Shown here piece after piece: positions 14,751 to 22,565 of a DNA stretch of 64,000 bases. Where the stretch lies: positions 543,900-607,899 of the forward strand of contig NZ_KB849716.1 of the NCBI RefSeq assembly GCF_000368825.1. Direction: 5' to 3'. The number at the start of each line of letters is the position of its first letter. The stretch's first letter is position 1. Made by a program: the position numbers and the translations under genes. Source of the stretch: Acinetobacter ursingii DSM 16037 = CIP 107286 (GTDB taxonomy: Bacteria; Pseudomonadota; Gammaproteobacteria; Pseudomonadales; Moraxellaceae). The notes under the pieces are model-generated. The model had not been told where the DNA came from, did not search any database, and worked only from the letters and a program-made list of their open reading frames with translations.

Positions 14751-16943
14751 ATGAGTCAAAATTCAACAACAACTGAAGACACCATTGATTTAAAAGAGCT
14801 ATTTTTCTCTTTGATTGCGCAATGGAAAATTATCGCGCTGTGCATTATTTTGAGTTTAATCTGTGCCTTGCTTTATCTTCGCGTTACGCCTGATATTTAT
14901 TCAGTCGATGCCATGGTACAGGTTGAAGACAGCAAGAGTGCTGCTTCAGCTGCTTTATTAGGCGAGTTAAGCAGTGTTGCAGGTGCAGTAGGCGGACAAA
15001 AATCACCTGCCGATGCAGAACGGGAAATCCTGAATTCGCGACTCGTTTTGGGTCAGGTCATTCAGAATTTGCATCTGGATATTCAGATTAAAGATACACA
15101 AGATACGTTGTTTAATCGTCTCGTATCAGAATCAAAGCGTAAACTGGATTATTCTCAATCAGGCGTTTTATTTAAAGAAAACGGACAGTCTTTTTTTGTT
15201 GAAAAGTTTGAAGTGCCTTATTACTTTTTAGATAAGCCTTTAACCCTTCAATTTAAGCAAAATCAATTTAGTTTGAGTTATAAAGACAGTATTGTTGCTG
15301 AAGGTCATTTAAATCAGGATAACCTTTTAACCACCAATAAAGGTCAATGGAAAATCCGCATCAATAGCACTACACCATTTAAACATGCGTTCAAAATCAC
15401 CAAATTTGCTTTACCAACAGCGGTTAAAAATTTAACTGAAAATTACAGTGTGGCTGAAAAAGGCAAGATGACGGGAGTGCTTGGTCTGACCTATCAAGGA
15501 CAAGATCAGGAAGAAATTACTCAAGTTCTGAATAATATTTTAGTGGTTTATCATGCGCAAAATATTGAAAGAAAATCCTTAGAATCTAAACAAACCTTGA
15601 GTTTTCTGGATAAACAATTACCTGAATTACGCAAACAATTGGAAGATTCTGAAAAGAAATTCAACCAGTTCCGTGAACAACATAATACCGTTGATGTCAC
15701 TCAAGAGTCAGAATTATTGCTTAAGCAAAATATTCAACTTGAAACCATGCGAATTGAATTACAACAGAAACAAGCTGAGCTGGCTGCAAAATACACGCCT
15801 GACCATCCATTAATGGCTGAAATTAATGCGCAGGTGGCGACCGTTAATAAAAAACTGGGTGAACTGAATGGAACCTTGAAACGTTTACCAGAACTACAAC
15901 GCTTATATTTACAGTTATATCGTGACGTCAAGGTCAATACTGAACTTTATACGAATTTACTTAATAGTTATCAGCAACTTAAAATTTCTGAAGCGGGTGA
16001 AATTGGTAATGTACGAATTATCGATAATGCAGTTGAGCCGATTAAACCGATTAAACCGAAAAAGCTGATCGTTCTGATTCTGTCTATTTTTGTCGGTGGT
16101 TTTATTGGGGTACTGATTGCTTTAACCCGTAATATGTTGCGTACAGGTATTAAAGATTCTGCCCAAATTGAAAATGAACTTGAACTTCCTGTATACGCTA
16201 CTGTGCCTCGTTCTCCAGTACAAGAAAACCGTTTGGCTGTTTTGAAAAAGAAAAAGAATATTCCTATTCTTGCAGTTAAACACAGTGATGATGTTGCCAT
16301 TGAAAGCTTACGTAGTATTCGTACTGCGATTCATTTCGCGCTTTCAGGTGCCAAAAATAATATCATTATGATCAGTGGTCCTGCGCCAGAAGTTGGTAAG
16401 TCCTTTATCTCGACCAACTTGGCAACGATTTTTGCTCAAAGTGACAAAAAAGTCTTACTGATTGATGCCGATTTACGTCGTGGTTATTTGCATAAATATT
16501 TTAATCTGGAGACTCAACCTGGTCTTACCGAATTATTAACCGATCAAGCAACTTTGACGCAAGTAACGCATTCAACTGAAGTGCCAAATTTAAGCTTTAT
16601 CAGTCGTGGTAAGAGTCCGTCGAATCCCTCTGAGCTACTCAGTTCTCAAAAGTTCCAAACTTTATTGCAAGAACTTTCTCAGCACTATGATCATATTATT
16701 CTGGATACACCGCCAGTACTTGCGGTCACAGATGGTATTATTATTTCACAATATACTGGCGTAAATCTGATTGTGGCGCGTCATGCCAAGACGCAAATGA
16801 AAGAGCTTGAATTAACGCTCAATCGTTTCGAGCAGGCTGGAACCAAAGTGAATGGCTTTATTCTTAATGATATTCAGCGTTCGGCTAGCGGTAGTTATGG
16901 CTATAACTATGCTTATGCCTATAAAGCGGCCAAAGATGATTAA
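14751..16943 (+). CDS. wzc: Capsule chain-length regulator and tyrosine autokinase Wzc
   Basis: This 730-residue inner-membrane protein has an N-terminal Wzz domain with a first membrane segment near residues 30-50, a long periplasmic coiled-coil region (about 270-400) and a second membrane segment near 435-455 after a proline-rich IKPIKPKK stretch. A C-terminal BY-kinase domain follows. Walker A is SGPAPEVGKSFISTN near residue 545, Walker A' is LLIDADLRRG, Walker B is IILDTPPVLA, and the tail is a tyrosine cluster (YGYNYAYAY) that is autophosphorylated. It is the last gene of the operon and is followed by a terminator. Confidence 0.96.
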   Translation: MSQNSTTTEDTIDLKELFFSLIAQWKIIALCIILSLICALLYLRVTPDIYSVDAMVQVEDSKSAASAALLGELSSVAGAVGGQKSPADAEREILNSRLVLGQVIQNLHLDIQIKDTQDTLFNRLVSESKRKLDYSQSGVLFKENGQSFFVEKFEVPYYFLDKPLTLQFKQNQFSLSYKDSIVAEGHLNQDNLLTTNKGQWKIRINSTTPFKHAFKITKFALPTAVKNLTENYSVAEKGKMTGVLGLTYQGQDQEEITQVLNNILVVYHAQNIERKSLESKQTLSFLDKQLPELRKQLEDSEKKFNQFREQHNTVDVTQESELLLKQNIQLETMRIELQQKQAELAAKYTPDHPLMAEINAQVATVNKKLGELNGTLKRLPELQRLYLQLYRDVKVNTELYTNLLNSYQQLKISEAGEIGNVRIIDNAVEPIKPIKPKKLIVLILSIFVGGFIGVLIALTRNMLRTGIKDSAQIENELELPVYATVPRSPVQENRLAVLKKKKNIPILAVKHSDDVAIESLRSIRTAIHFALSGAKNNIIMISGPAPEVGKSFISTNLATIFAQSDKKVLLIDADLRRGYLHKYFNLETQPGLTELLTDQATLTQVTHSTEVPNLSFISRGKSPSNPSELLSSQKFQTLLQELSQHYDHIILDTPPVLAVTDGIIISQYTGVNLIVARHAKTQMKELELTLNRFEQAGTKVNGFILNDIQRSASGSYGYNYAYAYKAAKDD

Positions 16944-16966
16944 TCATTCTTAAGCTCTGTATCGTT

Positions 16967-16997
16967 AAAAAATCGAATCTACGGGTTCGATTTTTTT
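16967..16997 (+). terminator. Rho-independent terminator after wzc
   Basis: AAAAAATCGAA at 16967 pairs with TTCGATTTTTT at 16986. The stem can extend through a T-G and a C-G pair to a TACG loop, and a U-run follows. It lies 24 bp after the wzc stop. Confidence 0.85.
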
Positions 16998-17133
16998 ATG
17001 CAGAATTCAGGATTGGTGTGAAATTAGATAAAAATCCTGTTATTTTTTTTATTAAACAGGATATGCTTAAGGTAGCCATGCTAAGATTGCATGCGATTGA
17101 TATTTGGTTAAATAAACAACATTTGGAACACTC

Positions 17134-17841
17134 ATGAGTAAAGCCTTACCCATTGCTGTCGCTGTAATTTTAGGCGGTGCTGCACTTATTCCCGTTTACT
17201 ATGCATCTCAACATCCAGTGGCAGAGGTTGGTTCAAAGGCAGACAAGAATGCCTCGCCTGTTAAAAAAATCAGCTATGCACTGGGCTATGAAGTTGCCCA
17301 TCAAACGCCACCAGAACTTGATGTTAATGCTTTTGTTAGTGGGATTCGTGATGGTCATGACAAGAAACCTGCGGCTTATACTGAACAGGAACTTCAAGCT
17401 GCCTATGTAGAGTTTCAACAGCAAATGCAACAAAAACAATTGGAAGATGCGAAAAAAACCGAATCTTCTAATGCGAACTTCTTAACTGAAAATGCTCACA
17501 AAGACGGCGTTAAAACCACGGCTTCAGGTTTGCAATATAAAATTATTAAAGAAGGTACAGGTAAGCAACCGACAGCGACCTCTGTCGTCAAAGTCCATTA
17601 CAAAGGCCAATTGACCGATGGTAAAGTGTTTGACAGTTCTTATGATCGTGGAGAACCAGTTGAATTTCCATTAAACAAGGTAATTCCTGGCTGGACAGAA
17701 GGTTTACAGTTGCTTAAAGAAGGTGGAAAGGCAACTTTCTATATTCCTGCGCAACTGGCCTATGGTGAACAAGGTGTGCCGGGTATGATTCCACCAAATA
17801 GCACTTTAATTTTTGATGTAGAACTGTTAGAAGTTAAATAA
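17134..17841 (+). CDS. fkpA: FKBP-type peptidyl-prolyl cis-trans isomerase (FkpA-like)
   Basis: This 235-residue envelope folding catalyst has an N-terminal hydrophobic stretch (ALPIAVAVILGGAALIPVYY) that acts as a signal or anchor. A helical dimerisation domain spans about residues 40-120 (KKISYALGYEVAHQTP), and an FKBP catalytic domain spans about 130-235 (VKVHYKGQLTDGKVFDSSYD, GWTEGLQLLKEGGKATFYIP, PPNSTLIFDVELLEV). fkpA marks the usual right border of the Acinetobacter K locus. It is not part of the capsule pathway itself. Confidence 0.93.
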   Translation: MSKALPIAVAVILGGAALIPVYYASQHPVAEVGSKADKNASPVKKISYALGYEVAHQTPPELDVNAFVSGIRDGHDKKPAAYTEQELQAAYVEFQQQMQQKQLEDAKKTESSNANFLTENAHKDGVKTTASGLQYKIIKEGTGKQPTATSVVKVHYKGQLTDGKVFDSSYDRGEPVEFPLNKVIPGWTEGLQLLKEGGKATFYIPAQLAYGEQGVPGMIPPNSTLIFDVELLEVK

Positions 17842-17858
17842 TTCGTAAGGAAGGAGAG

Positions 17859-18128
17859 CAGGGTCTGTTGACATTTCACAGATGCGTGCGACAGAGGACA
17901 TTTTTTAGACGGTACAAGGCATGACTTATGAAATTTAGTCATTCTAAATGAATAAGGCATAACGCAGTAACGGCAAAAAATGTCCCTGTCCCGCAGGGTT
18001 ATAGCTAAAACTGCCTCAAAATTCGTTATGAAATTAGACAAGGGAGATGCCATTGCCTGCGTTTCATGCCTCGTTTGAGTTGTTTTAGCGAATAACGCAA
18101 GGCATGGCTGAAGTGTCAACAGACCCTG
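17859..18128. mobile_element. MITE-like element with 18-bp terminal inverted repeats
   Basis: The 270-bp segment is bounded by CAGGGTCTGTTGACATTT at 17859 and its inverse AAGTGTCAACAGACCCTG at 18111, with 17 of 18 positions matching. It also has internal inverted pieces (GGACATTTTTT near 17897 and AAAAAATGTCC near 17975). It carries no credible gene; the long minus-strand open frame over it is a by-product. No target duplication is evident. The flanks AGGAGAG and AATA-CTCTCCT would form a hairpin terminator if the element were removed, suggesting that it inserted into the fkpA terminator. Confidence 0.75.
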
Positions 18129-18159
18129 AATACTCTCCTCTTTTATTTTAGGAAGCACA

Positions 18160-18849
18160 ATGAAAAAAACCAGTTTAGCACTCTTATTACTTAGCATGAC
18201 GGTGACCAGTTTTGCTGCTCCTGTCACATCAAAAAGCCCACAAAAAGACCAATTGGGTTATAGCTATGGTTATGTCATGGGACGTACCAATGCAGATACG
18301 CTAAAAGATTTAAATTTAGAAACGTTTATTCAAGGTTTAAAAGAAGGTTCTACAGGCAAAGCCTCTTCTTTAAGCGATGAGGATATGGCTAAAGCCCTAA
18401 GTCAATATAAAAAACAGGTTGAATCCAAACAACTGATCGAATTTCAAAAATTAGCACAAGACAATCAAAAACAAGGTCAGGCTTTTTTAACCGAAAATGC
18501 TAAAAAATCAGACATCATCACCACTAAATCAGGTTTACAATATCAAGTACTTCAAGCAGGCACAGGTAAATCGCCAAAAGCAAATTCAAAAGTTAAAGTG
18601 AATTATGAAGGTCGCTTATTGGACGGTACAGTATTTGATAGCTCGATCGCACGTAATCATCCTGTTGAATTTCAGCTCAGTCAAGTCATTCAAGGCTGGA
18701 CAGAAGGCGTACAAACCATGAAAGAAGGCGGAAAAACGCGCTTCTTTATTCCAGCGAATCTAGCCTATGGTGATGTCGGTTCGGGCGATGCGATTGGTCC
18801 CAACAGCGTTTTAATTTTTGATATTGAACTGCTACAAGTTTTACCCTAA
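18160..18849 (+). CDS. Second periplasmic FKBP-type peptidyl-prolyl isomerase
   Basis: This 229-residue paralogue of the preceding isomerase has a clear cleavable signal peptide (KKTSLALLLLSMTVTSFA, cleavage after about residue 20). A dimerisation domain begins DQLGYSYGYVMGRTNADTL, and a catalytic domain runs from about residue 125 (VKVNYEGRLLDGTVFDSS, GWTEGVQTMKEGGKTRFFIP, GPNSVLIFDIELLQV). The start has a TAGGAAG-type ribosome-binding site. It is probably a tandem duplicate of fkpA that has since diverged. Confidence 0.92.
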   Translation: MKKTSLALLLLSMTVTSFAAPVTSKSPQKDQLGYSYGYVMGRTNADTLKDLNLETFIQGLKEGSTGKASSLSDEDMAKALSQYKKQVESKQLIEFQKLAQDNQKQGQAFLTENAKKSDIITTKSGLQYQVLQAGTGKSPKANSKVKVNYEGRLLDGTVFDSSIARNHPVEFQLSQVIQGWTEGVQTMKEGGKTRFFIPANLAYGDVGSGDAIGPNSVLIFDIELLQVLP

Positions 18850-18895
18850 TTTATGATCTATGCGATCTCAAAAAGCATACAATCCTTTTTTACTT

Positions 18896-18927
18896 AAAGC
18901 ACAGTCAGATTTGGGCTGTGCTTTTTT
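18896..18927. terminator. Terminator after the second FKBP gene
   Basis: AAAGCACAG at 18896 pairs with CTGTGCTTT at 18916, with an 11-base loop and a T-run on the plus strand. It separates this gene from the convergent murJ. Confidence 0.85.
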
Positions 18928-18984
18928 ATTCTCTATTAAAGATTTCATGACAGCAAAAACATCAAGTTCAATTTAGCAAGCTCA

Positions 18985-20529
18985 TCACTCATGGCGTAAG
19001 TCGCGTGGTCGAAATCCTGTGGCTAACAGTGCAACACCATAAGCAATCACGCCCAATACACATAAAACAGCCACTTCAATAATCCGTATCCACTGTGAAG
19101 ACTGACCATCATACCAGTGCAAACCAAACCATAATGCAGCAATCATCGCAATATTGGCAATGGCATATTGAACTGCCAGTTTTTTCCAATGCCCACCAAA
19201 TCGAAAAATATTGCGTTTATGCAAATAGAAATAAAGTAATCCTGCATTCACCAAGGCGGAACCCGATGAAGCCAATGCCAATGCCATATGCTCGGCATGC
19301 CAATTGATTAATTTAAAAAAGCCAATCAACACCACGTTTATAATCGCATTGGCAGCCACTGCCATCAACCCAACACGCACAGGTGTCTTGGTATCCTGCT
19401 GCGCATAAAAACCTGGGGCAAAGACTTTAATCAACATAAACGCAATCACACCACCGCTCATACACTGCAATGCCAGAGCGGTCATCTGGGTATCCCGTAG
19501 ATCAAATTCGCCACGCTGGAACAATGCCTGAATAATCGGGGTAGATAACATGAAGAGCGCAATACTGGCAGGTAATCCCACCAAGACAATGACACGCGCA
19601 GCCCAATCTAACATGCCGCGAAACTTAGCCTGATCCTGTTCTGCATGTCGTGTTGAAAGTGAAGGTAAAATTACCGTACCAATCGCCACACCAATGAGAC
19701 CGAGCGGTAATTCGGTCATCCGTTCCGCACTATACAGCCATGACACTGAACCATCCTGCATAAAGGATGCCCAGATGGTATTGAGTAATAAATTGATCTG
19801 AGTGACCGATACACCAAACAAGGCAGGCAACATCAATTTCATGATGCGTTCTACCCCTTCATGTTTAAAGTCAATTTTGGGTGGAATGAGCAGTTTTTTA
19901 CGCCACAGTTCAGGAATCTGCACTGCAAGCTGTAAAATACCCGCGCCCAATACAGCCCAACCCAGAGCCATAATCGGTTGTTGCATATACGGCGTCAACC
20001 ACCACGCTCCTGCGATCATGGCGAGATTGAGTAACACGGGAGAAAATGCAGGTGAGGCAAACGAACCATAGCTATTTAAAATACTACTGGCAAAAGCGGT
20101 CAACGACATAAACATCAGATATGGAATGGTCAGACGAAATAGACTCACCGCCTGATCAAATTTTTCAGGATCATGATGAAAACCGGGCGCATAAGCATAA
20201 ATGATGACAGGCGCGATAATCATCGCTACTAAGGTCAATAAACTCATGACCAAAAGTAAGCAACCAAAGACTCGACTAATCAAAATCTGAACTTCGGCAT
20301 GCGCCCGTCCAGTTTTATATTCAGTTAAGACTGGAATAAAGGCCTGTGAAAATGCCCCTTCAGCAAACAGTCGCCGAAAAAAATTGGGAATACGAAAGGC
20401 AACCACAAAAGTATCGAAATCCTTCCCTGCGCCAAACACATTGAGCAAGACCATATCCCGAACCAGTCCCAGTACACGAGACAACATCGTCATAGCACTG
20501 ACAATAAAAGTTGATCGCCATAATGCCAT
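18985..20529 (-). CDS. murJ: Lipid II flippase MurJ
   Basis: This inner-membrane protein of about 514 residues flips the peptidoglycan precursor lipid II. It has about 14 hydrophobic segments and the conserved opening TMLSRVLGLVRDMVLLNVFG and FRIPNFFRRLFAEGAFSQAF, which carries the arginines needed for transport. I start at the ATG at 20529 (MALWRSTF), which has GGTGG upstream. The frame can begin three codons earlier at a GTG. It stands alone and is convergent with the FKBP gene. Confidence 0.96.
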   Translation of the reverse strand: MALWRSTFIVSAMTMLSRVLGLVRDMVLLNVFGAGKDFDTFVVAFRIPNFFRRLFAEGAFSQAFIPVLTEYKTGRAHAEVQILISRVFGCLLLVMSLLTLVAMIIAPVIIYAYAPGFHHDPEKFDQAVSLFRLTIPYLMFMSLTAFASSILNSYGSFASPAFSPVLLNLAMIAGAWWLTPYMQQPIMALGWAVLGAGILQLAVQIPELWRKKLLIPPKIDFKHEGVERIMKLMLPALFGVSVTQINLLLNTIWASFMQDGSVSWLYSAERMTELPLGLIGVAIGTVILPSLSTRHAEQDQAKFRGMLDWAARVIVLVGLPASIALFMLSTPIIQALFQRGEFDLRDTQMTALALQCMSGGVIAFMLIKVFAPGFYAQQDTKTPVRVGLMAVAANAIINVVLIGFFKLINWHAEHMALALASSGSALVNAGLLYFYLHKRNIFRFGGHWKKLAVQYAIANIAMIAALWFGLHWYDGQSSQWIRIIEVAVLCVLGVIAYGVALLATGFRPRDLRHE

Positions 20530-20608
20530 CGCATCCACCCACGGCTAAATACAAAGCCGATATTGTAATGAAAGTAAAAATTTATTTCGTTGTGAAATGA
20601 TGTCTAGC

Positions 20609-21178
20609 CTACATTTTTTTTGCATTCAACAGTCGCCGGAAATAAGGCCACTGAAAAAATGAGCCGGGATCAGTCTTACGACCACGTGCAATGTCTGAAT
20701 GTCCTGCAATATGCTGCTGAATCTTGGGATAATTTTGCTGCAAAACGGCGGTAATTTCCGCTAATACTTGATATTGTATCTCCTCAAAAGCGAGGTCATC
20801 ACTGCCTTCAAGCTCTATTCCTATCGAATAATCATTGCATTCGACCTGTGCCAAATAGCTGGAACGTCCTGCATGCCAAGCCCGATCATGAAAATTGACA
20901 AACTGAATTACTTCACCAGTTCTTAAAATCAACAAATGTGCGGAAACCTGCATGCCCTCAATCGTTTGAAAATAAGGGTGAATTGACCCATCCAATTGAT
21001 TTTGAAAAAACTGTTCAATATATCCGCCACCAAACTGAGACGGTGGCAAACTGATGTTATGCACCACAATCAGTTGAATTTCAGCAGATTCAGGACGCTG
21101 ATTATAGTTTGGAGACGCAATCTGTCTGGCACCAATCAACTGCCCATGTTCAACTCGATATGTTGTGCTTAATGGCAT
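20609..21178 (-). CDS. ampD: 1,6-anhydro-N-acetylmuramyl-L-alanine amidase AmpD
   Basis: This 189-residue cytoplasmic zinc amidase of the peptidoglycan recycling pathway cuts the stem peptide from anhydro-muropeptides. It shows VVHNISLPPSQFGGGYI with the first zinc histidine, FHDRAWHAGRSS with the second, and a GHSDIARGRKTDPGSFF segment with the last zinc ligands. It is complete and of usual length. It is divergent from nadC. MupP, another recycling enzyme, is encoded at 31254 in this window. Confidence 0.95.
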   Translation of the reverse strand: MPLSTTYRVEHGQLIGARQIASPNYNQRPESAEIQLIVVHNISLPPSQFGGGYIEQFFQNQLDGSIHPYFQTIEGMQVSAHLLILRTGEVIQFVNFHDRAWHAGRSSYLAQVECNDYSIGIELEGSDDLAFEEIQYQVLAEITAVLQQNYPKIQQHIAGHSDIARGRKTDPGSFFQWPYFRRLLNAKKM

Positions 21179-21339
21179 GGTTAGGATGATCCCATCTGGT
21201 TTTGAATGCTTCTAGTTTAATCGACTCCTCAAAAATTAAAACGGTGTTGATGGCATATTTATGACAATCGTTTGTGAATTTTGAGAGGGACAGTGCTAAT
21301 ATATCGCTCAATTTTCTGGGTTAATACTGGGTATCAAGT

Positions 21340-22185
21340 ATGAGCATTCCTCAATCTTTGCTAGAACAATCGATTCAAATCAATGTACAACAAGCACTGG
21401 CTGAAGACATTGGGGATGGCGATATTACTGCGCTATTGACACCAGAAAATGAACAGGCGACCGCAACGATTATTAGCCGTGAAAATATGGTGTTGGCAGG
21501 TCGTCCGTGGGTCGATGCACTGATTTCGCAATATGACCCAACTGTGCAAATTGTATGGTTAAAAGAAGACGGTGACTCGGTTAATGCAGGTGAGGCTTTT
21601 TTAAAACTGGCGGGTTCAGCACGTAGCCTATTAACCGTTGAACGCCCTGCGCTAAATTTTATTCAGACTTTATCTGCGGTTGCTACAAAAGCTGCTTTTT
21701 ATGTAAAACAACTCGAAGGCACTCAGACCAAGTTATTAGACACGCGTAAAACCTTACCCGGCCTACGTATTGCCCAAAAATATGCGGTTGCCATTGGTGG
21801 CGGTCAAAACCATCGTTTAGGTTTATTTGATGCGTTTCTCATTAAAGAAAACCATATCATGGCCGCAGGCGGGATTGCCCAAGCCATTGCTCAGGCGCAT
21901 CGAATTGCACCGAATAAACCCGTTGAAGTTGAAGTTGAAACTTGGGATGAACTCAATCAGGCACTTGAAGCTGGCGCAGATATTGTCATGTTGGATAATT
22001 TTAGCCAACAACAAATGATCGATGCGGTTAAACACGTGGCAGGTCGTTGTAAGTTAGAAGCTTCTGGTAATATTACCTTAGACAACCTCCGTGAAGTCGC
22101 AAGTACTGGTGTAGATTATATTTCGATGGGTGTACTCACCAAAGATGTGAGCGCTGTTGATCTTTCGATGCGGTTTAATGCTTAA
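21340..22185 (+). CDS. nadC: Nicotinate-nucleotide pyrophosphorylase (carboxylating)
   Basis: This 281-residue quinolinate phosphoribosyltransferase makes nicotinate mononucleotide in de novo NAD synthesis. It opens with [15 protein letters not shown] and has the catalytic and PRPP-contact motifs [59 protein letters not shown] and [12 protein letters not shown]. The gene is complete and monocistronic on this strand. Confidence 0.97.
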   Translation: MSIPQSLLEQSIQINVQQALAEDIGDGDITALLTPENEQATATIISRENMVLAGRPWVDALISQYDPTVQIVWLKEDGDSVNAGEAFLKLAGSARSLLTVERPALNFIQTLSAVATKAAFYVKQLEGTQTKLLDTRKTLPGLRIAQKYAVAIGGGQNHRLGLFDAFLIKENHIMAAGGIAQAIAQAHRIAPNKPVEVEVETWDELNQALEAGADIVMLDNFSQQQMIDAVKHVAGRCKLEASGNITLDNLREVASTGVDYISMGVLTKDVSAVDLSMRFNA

Positions 22186-22382
22186 GTCTGCTCGGTTTCA
22201 ATATTTGTTTTTGTGGTTTGATTTTCAATCTTGGTCGCATGCTTAGGCTGGGTCAAAACTTCTGAAGTTTTGGCTTGAGCCTGCCATGCGGATGGATTGC
22301 GTGATGTCTCATTTGGGCGTGGATCACAGGCCATAATGGTAAATGTAATAATGGCAAACAGTACAATAAAACCTTGTAGCAT
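22182..22382 (-). CDS. Small membrane-anchored or secreted protein of unknown function
   Basis: This 66-residue protein has a hydrophobic N-terminus ([19 protein letters not shown]) and then a polar, proline- and threonine-rich tail. The IMAC sequence could be a weak lipobox, but there is no basic residue before the hydrophobic stretch. A good ribosome-binding site (GGGGA, 7 bases before ATG) supports it. Its stop overlaps the end of nadC by 4 bp on the opposite strand. I do not recognise a family. Confidence 0.55.
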   Translation of the reverse strand: MLQGFIVLFAIITFTIMACDPRPNETSRNPSAWQAQAKTSEVLTQPKHATKIENQTTKTNIETEQT

Positions 22383-22516
22383 ATAGATTTCCCCAATTTC
22401 ATAGAACGATAAAAATTATTCGCTACTTTAAAATTTAATCATGACCAACTTGAGCAGGCTTTGTTTTTAAGCTGAATGTAAAAAGTTATCGTTTGTGAAA
22501 TAGTTGAGGTTTGTGT

Positions 22517-22544
22517 AAAAAGGATGCCTGATCGCATCCTTTTT
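22517..22544 (-). terminator. Terminator of the phospholipase C transcript
   Basis: An inverted repeat AAAAAGGATGC / GCATCCTTTT with a 6-base loop at 22517-22544 ends in a T-run when read on the minus strand. It lies 22 bp beyond the phospholipase stop. Confidence 0.85.
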
Positions 22545-22565
22545 CTTCATTCATTTCCAATTCAA

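Noticed and set aside
15971..16300. 109-residue minus-strand frame with poly-phenylalanine
   Set aside because: Antisense of wzc; the phenylalanines come from the lysine codons of wzc.
17760..18227. 155-residue minus-strand open frame between the two FKBP genes
   Set aside because: It runs through the MITE-like repeat and overlaps both isomerase genes, has no family resemblance, and is explained by the repeat.
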